Source of the DNA: Nocardia aurantia
Lineage (GTDB): Bacteria > Actinomycetota > Actinomycetes > Mycobacteriales > Mycobacteriaceae
Assembly (NCBI RefSeq): GCF_009604425.1
Contig: NZ_WEGI01000018.1
Coordinates: 1 to 64,000, forward strand
Direction of reading: 5' to 3'
Length of the DNA stretch: 64,000 nt
Shown: positions 1 to 8,032 of the stretch, one piece after another
Layout: every line of letters starts with the position of its first letter
How positions within the stretch are numbered: the stretch's first letter is position 1
Translations under genes and position numbers: made by a program
Notes under the pieces: model-generated
Databases searched by the model: none
What the model saw: the letters and a program-made list of their open reading frames with translations, nothing else
What the model was told of the DNA's origin: nothing

Positions 1-3000
1 TCCTCGGCGCCGACCGCGTCGGACTCGACGACGACTTCTTCGCCCTCGGCGGCAACTCCCTCATCGCCACCCAGGTCGCCGCCCGCCTGTCCGCGGCCCT
101 GCACACCCGCGTCGGCGTCCGCGACCTCTTCGACGCACCCACCGTCGCCGCCCTCGCCGCCCGCACCGAAACCCGCACCGACACCGGCAACCGCATCCCC
201 CTCGAACCACGACAGCGGCCCCCGCTGGTCCCGCTCTCGCCGGCGCAGCAACGCATGTGGTTCCTCAACCGGTTCGAGGCCGGCCCGGACGGCGCGCAAT
301 CCGGCTCGGCGGCAGCGGCGTACAACATCCACGCGGCGGTACGCCTGTCCGGCCTGCTGGACCGGCAGGCCCTCCAGATCGCGGTCGGCGACGTCCTCGA
401 CCGGCACGAGTCGCTGCGGACCCGGTTCCCCGCGATCGCCGCCTGGACCCTGGATCCCGCACTGGGCCCGGCCTTTCAGGAGATCCTGCCCACCGTCCGG
501 GTGCTGCCCGATCTCACCCCGGTCGCGGTCACGGAACACGATCTGTCACAGCGACTCTCGGAACTGGTCGGCGTCGCGTTCGATGTGACCGCCGAAGCCC
601 CGTTCCGCGCCGGGCTGTTCGAGATCAGCCCTACCGAACACGTCCTCGCCCTCGTGGTGCACCATATCTGCGCCGACGGGTTCTCGATGGGCCCGCTGAC
701 CCGGGACGTGATGGCCGCGTACGGCGCCCGCGTCGACGGCGGCGAACCGGCCTGGCAGCCCCTGCCGGTGCAGTACGCCGACTACGCGCTGTGGCAGCGC
801 GAGCTGCTCGGCGACGAGGCCGACCCGGATTCGGTCATCGCACAACAGATCTCGTTCTGGCGCGACACCCTGCGCGGGCTGCCCGAGCAACTGGACCTGC
901 CCGCCGACCGGCCGCGGCCCGCCGTGCGCAGCTTCGCCGGTGACACGGTGGACCTCACCATCCCGGCGGAAACCCATCGGGCACTGGCGGATCTGGCCCG
1001 GACGCGAGGCGCCACGCTGTTCATGGTCGTGCACGCGGCGCTGGCGGTGCTGCTGGCGCGGCTGTCCGGCACCGACGACATTGCGATCGGCACCCCGGTC
1101 GCCGGTCGCGGGGAACGCGAACTCGACGACCTGGTCGGCATGTTCGTCAACACCCTGGTGTTCCGGACCCGCCTCACCGCCGACGAGCCGTTCACGCGGC
1201 TGCTGGCCCGGCAGCGCGAGACCGACCTGCGGGCGCTCGCGCACGCGGACCTTCCGTTCGAGCGGCTGGTGGAGGTGCTCGACCCGGTCCGTTCCACGGC
1301 CCGGCATCCGTTGTTCCAGGTCGGGCTGGCCTTCCAGAACCTGAGCCGCACCGGCCTGGAGCTGCCCGGCCTCACCGTCGCCGGCCTGGCGGTCGACAGC
1401 GGGCTCTCGCAGTTCGATCTGAATCTGACCCTCGCCGACAGTTACGGCCCGGCGGATGTCCCCGAGGGCATCACCGGATCGTTCACCTACGCCACCGATC
1501 TGTTCGATCGGGCAACGGTGCAGGGCTTCGCGCAACGGTTCCTGCATCTGCTCGACGGCATCGCCGCCGCGCCGGACACCGCCGTCGGCGACCTCGAACT
1601 GCTGCTCGGCACCGCAGAGCGGGAGCGGATCCTGCGGCGCTGGAACGACACCCGGTATCCGCTGGTCCCGCGCACGCTGCTGGACGACTACCGGCACGCG
1701 GTGGCCGCGTATCCGGAGCGGATCGCGGTGATCTTCGAGGACACGATCCTGACCTACCGGGAATTCGACGTCCGGGTGAATCGCCTGGCGCGGCTGCTGA
1801 TCTCGCGCGGCATCGGCCCGGAGTCGCTGGTGGCGCTGGCGATTCGCCGATCGCCGGAGCTGGTGATCGGCATGTACGCGATCGTGGCCGCGGGTGGCGC
1901 CTGGGTGCCACTGGACCCCGACCATCCGGCGGAACGCATCGGGCACGTCCTGGACACCGCCCGCCCGGCCTGCCTGCTCACCACCACCCGGGACGGTTTC
2001 GGCACCGACCGGGACGTACCGGCGATCGCGATCGACACGGCCGACCTGTCCGGCTTCGCCCCGGAACCGGTGGCGGCGACGGAACTCCGGGCGCCGTTGC
2101 GCCCGCAGCACCCGGCGTACGCCATCTTCACCTCCGGCTCGACGGGACGGCCGAAGGGTGTCGTGGTGTCGCACGGCGCGATCCACAATCAGATCGCCTG
2201 GCTGCTGGACCATTACCGGCTCGGCGCCGACGACGTGTACCTGCAGAAGACCGCGACCACCTTCGATGTCTCGCTGTGGGGCTGGTTCGCTCCGCTGCGG
2301 GTCGGCGCCACCCTGGTGGTCGCCACTCCCGAGGGCCATCGGGATCCGGCCTATCTCGCGGAAACCATTGCGGCGCATCGGGTGACGGTCACCGATTTCG
2401 TACCGTCGATGCTGACCGTGTTCGCCGGGCACGCCCCGGCCGCCGCGTTGTCGACGCTGCGGCACATCTTCGTGATCGGCGAGGCGTTGCCGCCGCAGAC
2501 CGTGACGGCGATGCGCGCGGTGTCACCGGCCCGGATCCACAACCTGTACGGCCCGACCGAGGCCGCGGTGTCGATCACCTCCTGGCCCGCCACCGGCGCG
2601 GACCGGACCAGCGTGCCGATCGGCGCGCCGCAATGGAATTCGCAAGTGTACGTGCTGGATTCGCGACTGCGACCGGTGCCGCCGGGCGTGGTGGGCGACC
2701 TGTATCTGGCCGGTGACCAGCTCGCCCGCGGCTATGTGGCGCGGCCGGACCTGACCGCGGACCGGTTCGTCGCCGACCCGTTCGACGCCCCCGGCGCCCG
2801 GATGTATCGCACCGGCGACCTGGTGCTGTGGCGGCGGCGCGAGGGCCGGGCGGTGCTGGATTACGTGGGCCGCAGCGACTTCCAGGTGAAGTTCCGTGGT
2901 CAGCGCATCGAACTCGGTGACATCGAGTCGGCGTTGCTGACGCACCCGCGGGTCGCACAGGCGGTGGCCGTGGTGCAGCCGTCGGATCTCGGCGACCGCC

Positions 3001-4829
3001 TGGTCGCCTATGTGGTGCCGGCGCCGAACACGCCGCTGGACACCGCCGAGGTGCTGGGCACGCTCGCCCGCTCCCTGCCCGCGTACATGGTGCCCGCCGC
3101 GGTGGTCGAACTGGCGGAACTGCCGCTGAACAGCTCCGGCAAACTGGATCGGCGGGCGCTGCCGCAGCCGGCGTTCACCCGGCAGCGGTTCCGGGTGCCC
3201 GTGACACCGGTCGAGCAGATCCTCGCCGAGGTGTTCGCGGAGATCCTCGGCCTCGAACCGGCCGGTGGCGGAATCGGTTTGGACGACGACTTCTTCGAGC
3301 TCGGGGGCAACAGCATCCTGTCGGTGCAACTGGTCTCCCGCGCGGCCGCCGCCGGTATCCGGATCGGCGTCCGCGAGGTGTTCGAGTACCGCACCCTCGC
3401 CGCGCTGGCCGCGAACGTGGTCCTCGACGACCGGCCGGCGCCGCTGTTGCCCGCCGGTCCGCTGCTGCCGATCGATCCCGCCGACCGGGCGACCTGGAGG
3501 CAACGTCACCCGAACCTGTCCGAGGTGTGGCCGGTGACCCCGGCACAAGCGGATCTGTTGCACCGCAACCGATCCGGTGGCACCGGTCCGGTGCGGCAGG
3601 CGATCCTGACGCTGCACGCCGTCGACGCCGGCCGGCTGCACGCCGCGGCCGGGGCGCTGCTGGACCGCTACGCGAACCTGCGGGTGGTGTTCGCCACCGA
3701 CATCGCGGGCAGGCCGGTGCAATTGGTCCTCGATCGGGTCGACGTGCCGTGGCAGACGATCGATCCCACCGCGCCGACCCATCTGGCCCAACTGCTGGCC
3801 GACGAGCGGACCGCCGCCTTCTCCCCCGCCGCGCCACCCATCCGGTTCACGCTGTACCGCCTGCCGGAGAACGAGTGGACCCTGACCGTCACCGTGCACG
3901 ACCTGCTGGCCGACGACTGGTCGATGCCGCTGCTGCTGCGCGACCTCATGGTGCTGTACGCGGCGCACGGTGATCCGACGGCCCTGCCGCCGCTGCCGTC
4001 GTTCCGCGACCATCTCGCGCTGCTGACGACCGCGGACCACGAGTCGGCGAAACATGCCTGGGCACAAGCGATGTCGGGCCGTCCGCACCGCACCCGCCTC
4101 GTGCCGCCGGGCGCGCGGCGCGAGGCGGCGGCGGGCACGAGGCACCTGGCCATCGAACTCGGCGCCGGACACGCGCGCCGGCTGACGGCCGTCGCCGCCG
4201 AACTCGGTGTCACGACCGGCACGCTGCTGGAGGCCGCCTGGGGCATCGTGCTCGCCCGCGGCACCGGCAGCAACGATGTGGTCTTCGGCCGCACGATGCC
4301 CGGCCGTCCCGACGAGCTTCCCGGCAGCGAATCGATGGTGGGCGCGTTCGCCGAAACCGTGCCCGCGCGGATTCGGGTGGACGACCGGGCGACGGTATCC
4401 GATCTGCTCGGCGCCCTGGACCGGGAGCGGAGAGAGCTGGCGCGGTGGCGATCCCCGGGCCTCGCCGGAATCCGGGCCGCGGCCGGCGCCGAGATCGAAT
4501 TCGATTCGCTGCTGGTGGTCGAGTCGTATCCGGTCGAGGCGAGCGCCGTCCTCGGCGCGGAGGTCGACGGCATGTCGGTCACCGGCGTCGAGATCCGCCG
4601 CGGTCCGGCCCGTCCGCTCACGGTCACCATCGCTGTCGACCGGATGATCACCTTCCGTTTCGACTACGACCCCGACGCGTTCGCGGCCGCCGACGTGGAA
4701 GCGCTGGCGGCACAACTGGTCCGGACGGTGGCGGCCGTCCTGCGCGATCCCCGCGGCACGGTCGCCGACCTCGACACCGCCGGCTCCGCGGCGACCCCGC
4801 CGTCCGGCCGCGGCGACTCGGAAGGCTGA
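1..4829 (+). CDS. Non-ribosomal peptide synthetase, C-terminal part (T-C-A-T-C*), 5' partial
   Basis: Final module(s) of a cytosolic peptide assembly line. The reading frame is open from base 3, so the gene continues upstream; the ATG at 255 lies inside a condensation domain and is not the true start. In order: a carrier domain with LGGNSL (near 45-65), a canonical condensation domain (about 225-1620, active motif HHICADG near 660), an adenylation domain (about 1690-3170; FTSGSTGRPKG, NLYGPTE, YRTGDL, NSSGKLDRR), a carrier domain with LGGNSI (near 3300), and a terminal condensation-like domain (about 3520-4780). In that last domain the HHxxxDG motif reads HDLLADD, so the second, catalytic His is Asp. 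No thioesterase or reductase follows. The binding-pocket code read by hand is D-V-W-D-F-I-L-V-S-K, which I cannot match to a substrate with confidence. The product is unknown. Confidence 0.95.
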   Translation, partial: LGADRVGLDDDFFALGGNSLIATQVAARLSAALHTRVGVRDLFDAPTVAALAARTETRTDTGNRIPLEPRQRPPLVPLSPAQQRMWFLNRFEAGPDGAQSGSAAAAYNIHAAVRLSGLLDRQALQIAVGDVLDRHESLRTRFPAIAAWTLDPALGPAFQEILPTVRVLPDLTPVAVTEHDLSQRLSELVGVAFDVTAEAPFRAGLFEISPTEHVLALVVHHICADGFSMGPLTRDVMAAYGARVDGGEPAWQPLPVQYADYALWQRELLGDEADPDSVIAQQISFWRDTLRGLPEQLDLPADRPRPAVRSFAGDTVDLTIPAETHRALADLARTRGATLFMVVHAALAVLLARLSGTDDIAIGTPVAGRGERELDDLVGMFVNTLVFRTRLTADEPFTRLLARQRETDLRALAHADLPFERLVEVLDPVRSTARHPLFQVGLAFQNLSRTGLELPGLTVAGLAVDSGLSQFDLNLTLADSYGPADVPEGITGSFTYATDLFDRATVQGFAQRFLHLLDGIAAAPDTAVGDLELLLGTAERERILRRWNDTRYPLVPRTLLDDYRHAVAAYPERIAVIFEDTILTYREFDVRVNRLARLLISRGIGPESLVALAIRRSPELVIGMYAIVAAGGAWVPLDPDHPAERIGHVLDTARPACLLTTTRDGFGTDRDVPAIAIDTADLSGFAPEPVAATELRAPLRPQHPAYAIFTSGSTGRPKGVVVSHGAIHNQIAWLLDHYRLGADDVYLQKTATTFDVSLWGWFAPLRVGATLVVATPEGHRDPAYLAETIAAHRVTVTDFVPSMLTVFAGHAPAAALSTLRHIFVIGEALPPQTVTAMRAVSPARIHNLYGPTEAAVSITSWPATGADRTSVPIGAPQWNSQVYVLDSRLRPVPPGVVGDLYLAGDQLARGYVARPDLTADRFVADPFDAPGARMYRTGDLVLWRRREGRAVLDYVGRSDFQVKFRGQRIELGDIESALLTHPRVAQAVAVVQPSDLGDRLVAYVVPAPNTPLDTAEVLGTLARSLPAYMVPAAVVELAELPLNSSGKLDRRALPQPAFTRQRFRVPVTPVEQILAEVFAEILGLEPAGGGIGLDDDFFELGGNSILSVQLVSRAAAAGIRIGVREVFEYRTLAALAANVVLDDRPAPLLPAGPLLPIDPADRATWRQRHPNLSEVWPVTPAQADLLHRNRSGGTGPVRQAILTLHAVDAGRLHAAAGALLDRYANLRVVFATDIAGRPVQLVLDRVDVPWQTIDPTAPTHLAQLLADERTAAFSPAAPPIRFTLYRLPENEWTLTVTVHDLLADDWSMPLLLRDLMVLYAAHGDPTALPPLPSFRDHLALLTTADHESAKHAWAQAMSGRPHRTRLVPPGARREAAAGTRHLAIELGAGHARRLTAVAAELGVTTGTLLEAAWGIVLARGTGSNDVVFGRTMPGRPDELPGSESMVGAFAETVPARIRVDDRATVSDLLGALDRERRELARWRSPGLAGIRAAAGAEIEFDSLLVVESYPVEASAVLGAEVDGMSVTGVEIRRGPARPLTVTIAVDRMITFRFDYDPDAFAAADVEALAAQLVRTVAAVLRDPRGTVADLDTAGSAATPPSGRGDSEG

Positions 4830-4843
4830 CCGGGCACGCGAAA

Positions 4844-4870
4844 AGCCCGGCATCCCACGGATGCCGGGCT
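4844..4870. terminator. Bidirectional hairpin terminator between convergent genes
   Basis: A perfect 11-bp inverted repeat (AGCCCGGCATC, loop of 5, GATGCCGGGCT) lies 14 bases after the NRPS stop and 15 bases beyond the stop of the convergent minus-strand gene. A run of four A's borders it on the left, giving a short U tract for minus-strand transcripts. On the plus strand there is no U tract. Confidence 0.75.
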
Positions 4871-4885
4871 CGCGCACGGGCCGGG

Positions 4886-5377
4886 TCAGCCGATGGGGAC
4901 GAGGTCGCGCACGCTCGCCAGTTGCGTCAGCGGGACGCCGCCGCGGAAGACTTCGGTGCCGCCGAGGGCGGGCGCGCTGATGGCGGCGGCCGTGAGGGCC
5001 TGCGCCTTGAAGGCGCGGGCGGCCACGCTCAGCCGGTGCTGGACCGAGCCGATCCGGGCGTCGAGTTCGACCGGGCAATTGTCGCCCCACACCAGGACCT
5101 CCGCGGTCCCGTGCTCGAGCGCGTCGAGCACGCCGCGGCGCACCCGGGCATCGGCCTCGAACAGGTCGCCGGACACCGCGATCGCGTGCGGCATCGGCCC
5201 GTGTCCCTGGGAGCCGAGCGACCGCTCGAGTTCCAGCACGTTGGCGCCGAGGATCTGCAGCGGCCGCACGTCCTCGGCGCCGGAGATCAGTACGGTGACG
5301 TCCCAGCCCGCCATCACCCGATCGAACATCCAACCCCCGACGTTCCGCACGGCGTCGGTCATGCTCGGAGCCACCAC
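4886..5377 (-). CDS. Conserved actinobacterial protein of unknown function
   Basis: About 163 residues, no recognised domain, no signal peptide and no membrane segment. The N-terminal part reads VVAPSMTDAVRNVGGWMFDR and is followed by VMAGWDVTVL, a hydrophobic strand/helix alternation like an alpha/beta fold with a conserved GWDVTVL core. It contains several His, Cys and Asp residues but no catalytic motif I know. The GTG at 5377 is the first plausible start after the upstream TetR gene; ATG at 5362 is an alternative. It begins about 15 bases after the TetR stop, so the two are probably co-transcribed. From memory, similar proteins occur in mycobacteria and nocardiae next to TetR genes; a database search would be needed to confirm this. 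Confidence 0.7.
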   Translation of the reverse strand: MVAPSMTDAVRNVGGWMFDRVMAGWDVTVLISGAEDVRPLQILGANVLELERSLGSQGHGPMPHAIAVSGDLFEADARVRRGVLDALEHGTAEVLVWGDNCPVELDARIGSVQHRLSVAARAFKAQALTAAAISAPALGGTEVFRGGVPLTQLASVRDLVPIG

Positions 5378-5391
5378 CGCCAGCCGATATC

Positions 5392-6009
5392 TCAGATCGT
5401 GCTTGCGGGCGTGAGCTCGCGCTCGAGCGAGCGGACGTACTCCTTGAACACTGTGTTCAGCGGAATCGAGGGGTCGAGCAGCCATGAGGTTTCCATCCCG
5501 TTGAGAAAAGCGACTACTTCCACGGCCTTGACGGCCGGATCGATGTCGGTGCGGAACCGACCGGAACGCTGGCCGCGCCGAATCCCCTCCGAGACGGAGG
5601 TGAGGGCGGCGCGATAGCGGACCAGCAGGCGATCGTGCAGCGGGGCGTCCGGCTCCAGGTTTTCTATGAGCAGTACGGCAAACATGCCGACCAGGTCCGG
5701 GGAACGCCTGAACCGATCGGCGACCTTCACGAGATTCTCGATGATGTCGCCTTCTTGGTCCGCGTGCAGTTCGTCGTCGGTGTCGCGGGCTTCGAGCACA
5801 GCTTGCAGCAGCTGCTCCTTGGACTCGAAGTGGTGCAGCAGCCCCGCCGGCGTGACGCCGGCCTCGCGCGCGATCTGGGCGAGTGTGGTACTCCGCCACC
5901 CATTACGCGAGAGCAGTCGCTGGGCGACGGCGAGAATCTGCAGCTTTCGTTCCTCACCCTTCGCGAGAAGAGTGTCGTACGGGCGTGCAGAAGGCCGCTG
6001 TCCGGACAC
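5392..6009 (-). CDS. TetR/AcrR-family transcriptional regulator
   Basis: 205-residue regulator with the usual TetR layout. The N-terminal HTH spans roughly residues 25-70 (TTLAQIAREAGVTPAGLLHHF, interrupted here to its key part ending in GLLHHFESKEQLL), followed by an all-helical ligand-binding and dimer domain. The start is GTG at 6009 with a strong AAAGGAG ribosome site about 6 bases upstream. A 26-bp perfect palindrome lies 20 bp upstream of the start and is the likely operator, implying autorepression. The gene is transcribed together with the downstream hypothetical protein; the adjacent SDR operon reads in the same direction from further downstream of the palindrome, so the site may not control it. 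The ligand is unknown. Confidence 0.92.
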   Translation of the reverse strand: MSGQRPSARPYDTLLAKGEERKLQILAVAQRLLSRNGWRSTTLAQIAREAGVTPAGLLHHFESKEQLLQAVLEARDTDDELHADQEGDIIENLVKVADRFRRSPDLVGMFAVLLIENLEPDAPLHDRLLVRYRAALTSVSEGIRRGQRSGRFRTDIDPAVKAVEVVAFLNGMETSWLLDPSIPLNTVFKEYVRSLERELTPASTI

Positions 6010-6028
6010 CGAACTCCTTTGTTCGAAT

Positions 6029-6054
6029 CAACCTACTGAACACACAGTAGGTTG
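6029..6054. promoter_or_regulatory. 26-bp palindromic operator upstream of TetR gene
   Basis: Arms CAACCTACTG and CAGTAGGTTG are perfect reverse complements separated by AACACA. The site sits 20-45 bp upstream of the TetR start codon. This is the position and symmetry expected for a TetR-family autoregulatory operator. Binding itself is inferred. Confidence 0.75.
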
Positions 6055-6120
6055 GTTTCCCGCCTGTGACAAGGGTCTCATCGGAAAATCTCGGGCTACC
6101 TCCCACCTGCGACGATACGG

Positions 6121-6876
6121 CTAAGTACGGGCAATCCAGCCGCCGTCGATGTTGAGCGTGTGGCCCGTGACCCAGTCGCTGGCGGCCGAGGCGAGATAGA
6201 CCAGCCCCCCGACCAGATCCTCCGGATCGCCGAACGGAATCGGGATGGCCGCGCCGATCGCCGCACGCACCTCCGGCGGCACGGTGCGCAGGCCGGCGTC
6301 GGTGTTCACCCAGCCCGGCGCGATGGCGTTGACCCGGATACCGTGCGGCGCAAGCTCTTTCGCCAGCGACATGGTCATGCTCACCAGCCCGAGCTTGGTG
6401 AGGCCGTAGTGCGCCGAGGGCAGGAACGCGCCGCCGGAGGACTGGTTGACGATCTTGCCGTATCCGCGTTCGCGCATGTGCGGAACGACCGCGCGGGTGC
6501 ACAGCAGCGGCCCGGTCAGGTTCACCGCCAGCGTGCGATGCCAGACGTCCAGCGGCACGGTGACGAGGCTCTGACCCATGATCTCGGCCATCAGCGCGGC
6601 ATTGTTGACCAGGATGTCGGCCGAGCCGAACTCGTCGACCGCGGCGGCCGCCATCGCGGCCACGCTGTCCTCGTCGGTGACGTCGACGGCGACCGCCGCG
6701 GCCACCAGCCCATCCCGGGTGAGTTCGGCGGCGGCCGCCCGCGCGGCCTCGACGGCGATGTCGGCGAGCACGACGGCCGCCCCCGCCTCGGCGAGCCCGC
6801 GGGCGTAGGCGCGGCCGATGCCGCCGCCCGCGCCGGTCACGATCGCGACCTTTCCGGTGAGCACCCCGGCGCTCAT
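6121..6876 (-). CDS. Short-chain dehydrogenase/reductase (SDR)
   Basis: 251-residue classical SDR, a cytosolic NAD(P)-dependent oxidoreductase. The cofactor glycine motif TGAGGGIG is near residue 15, NNAA near residue 92, and the catalytic Ser and Tyr-Gly-Leu-Thr-Lys (YxxxK) are near residues 140-160. The C-terminal DGGW region is typical of the 3-oxoacyl-ACP reductase-like group. Its start codon overlaps the stop of the upstream EthD-like gene (ATGA at 6873-6876), so translation is coupled. With the neighbouring SDR, amidohydrolase and P450 it probably belongs to a small-molecule catabolic or modification pathway. The substrate cannot be read from the sequence. Confidence 0.9.
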   Translation of the reverse strand: MSAGVLTGKVAIVTGAGGGIGRAYARGLAEAGAAVVLADIAVEAARAAAAELTRDGLVAAAVAVDVTDEDSVAAMAAAAVDEFGSADILVNNAALMAEIMGQSLVTVPLDVWHRTLAVNLTGPLLCTRAVVPHMRERGYGKIVNQSSGGAFLPSAHYGLTKLGLVSMTMSLAKELAPHGIRVNAIAPGWVNTDAGLRTVPPEVRAAIGAAIPIPFGDPEDLVGGLVYLASAASDWVTGHTLNIDGGWIART

Positions 6877-7223
6877 GATTCGTGCCGTACGAGCGGACCG
6901 TGCGGCGCCCAGAAGGACATCGCGACGCCGGACAGGTCCAGCGAGTCGTGCATGGTCATGGTTCCGGTGGCCACCTGCGCGCGTACCTTCGCCATCACCA
7001 CGTCCGGATCGTCGTCCATCTCGTACACGACCAGGTAGCGGTGCGCGGGAGCGCCTGCGAGACGGGACATCTCGGTGTCGAGCACGGTATAGCGCCGCGC
7101 CGAGACCATCCCCGGCGTGGCCACGACCTCAGGGACGTGCACGGTGTCGTACCACTCGTCGAAGTCGTCGTCGCGGCCCGCGACCGGATTCGAGAAGACC
7201 AGATAGAGAGTGTGATTCGGCAT
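6873..7223 (-). CDS. EthD/dimeric alpha-beta barrel-like small protein
   Basis: 116 residues, predicted cytosolic. The pattern LYLVFSNPVAGRDDDFDEWYDTVH, in part, followed by VPEVVATPGMVSARRY is the DUF4286/EthD-like arrangement of a ferredoxin-like dimeric barrel, with the FDEWYDTVH-type motif near residues 20-30. Such proteins are often accessory enzymes or monooxygenase-like partners in oxidative catabolism, but no catalytic residues are certain here. It is the first gene of an ATGA-coupled pair with the following SDR and starts just downstream of another SDR (5-base gap), suggesting one operon from 9277 down to 6121. Confidence 0.75.
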   Translation of the reverse strand: MPNHTLYLVFSNPVAGRDDDFDEWYDTVHVPEVVATPGMVSARRYTVLDTEMSRLAGAPAHRYLVVYEMDDDPDVVMAKVRAQVATGTMTMHDSLDLSGVAMSFWAPHGPLVRHES

Positions 7224-7227
7224 CGTG

Positions 7228-8004
7228 CTACCTTCCGGCCGGTGCCGCGAACCGGGCGGCGGTCGTGTCGATCCAGGCGTCGTAATCGGTCAGCTTGGCC
7301 CGCAACTCGTCCCGGCCCATCGGGGAGTCGAGGATCAGGAAGGCCTCGGTGCCGATCGCGTCGACCAGCAGATCGGCCACCTGTTCCGGGGTGAGCGCGC
7401 GGGCCAGGGCCGGGTGATCGGCCGGGAAGCCCTCGGACAGCAGCATCGGGGTCAGCATGGGGCCGGGGCAGAAACACGACACTTTGATCCCCTGTGGGCG
7501 ATACGTGACAGCCAGCCACTCCGCGAGCGCCAGAGCGGCGTGCTTGCTCACCGAATAGGTGGCGTTGCGGGCGTCGGTGGTCATCGCGACCACCGAGGCG
7601 GTCGACAGCAGGTAGCCGTCGCCGCGCGCCACCATGGCGGGGGCCACCTCCCGGGCCGCGTGCAGATGCGCCATGACGTGCACGCGAAATGCCTGCTCCC
7701 AGTCCGCATCCGGCTTCAGGTCACCGGGCCGCGCCGGCCCGGTGATACCCGCGTTGCTGAACCACACGTCGATCTCGCCGTGGCTGCGCCGCGCCAGTTC
7801 GGCGACCGCGCGCACGGTGTCGGGCGAGCCGATGTCGCCGGCCAGGCCGACGGCGCCGATCTCGGCCGTCACGGCCTCGACCTTGGCGGCGTCGAGGTCG
7901 GTCACCACGACCTTCGCGCCCGCGGCGGTGAACCGACGTGCGCAGGCGGCCCCGATACCGCTGCCGGATCCGGTCACGACGACCACTTTGCCGTCGAGTT
8001 TCAT
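7228..8004 (-). CDS. Short-chain dehydrogenase/reductase (SDR)
   Basis: 258-residue classical SDR with the Rossmann motif TGSGSGIG near residue 11, an NAG motif, catalytic Ser and the YSVSK (YxxxK) motif near residue 155. The ATG at 8004 is chosen because an AAGGGAAG ribosome site lies just upstream and the protein then begins directly at the first Rossmann strand. It sits between the amidohydrolase (28-base gap) and the EthD-like gene (4-base gap) in the same orientation, hence a likely operon. C-terminal residues about 190-230 differ from typical 3-oxoacyl-ACP reductases, resembling the broad SDRs of mycobacterial lipid or alcohol metabolism. The substrate is unknown. Confidence 0.9.
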   Translation of the reverse strand: MKLDGKVVVVTGSGSGIGAACARRFTAAGAKVVVTDLDAAKVEAVTAEIGAVGLAGDIGSPDTVRAVAELARRSHGEIDVWFSNAGITGPARPGDLKPDADWEQAFRVHVMAHLHAAREVAPAMVARGDGYLLSTASVVAMTTDARNATYSVSKHAALALAEWLAVTYRPQGIKVSCFCPGPMLTPMLLSEGFPADHPALARALTPEQVADLLVDAIGTEAFLILDSPMGRDELRAKLTDYDAWIDTTAARFAAPAGR

Positions 8005-8032
8005 TGCAGTACTTCCCTTCTCGTGTTCTCGG

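Noticed and set aside
255..255. ATG 255 as the start of the NRPS
   Set aside because: The same frame is open from base 3 and already encodes a carrier domain with LGGNSL, so the ATG is internal.
2523..5333. A 936-codon minus-strand frame across the NRPS end
   Set aside because: Runs antisense through A, T and C domains and through the terminator; Arg/Gln/Gly-rich translation without motifs.
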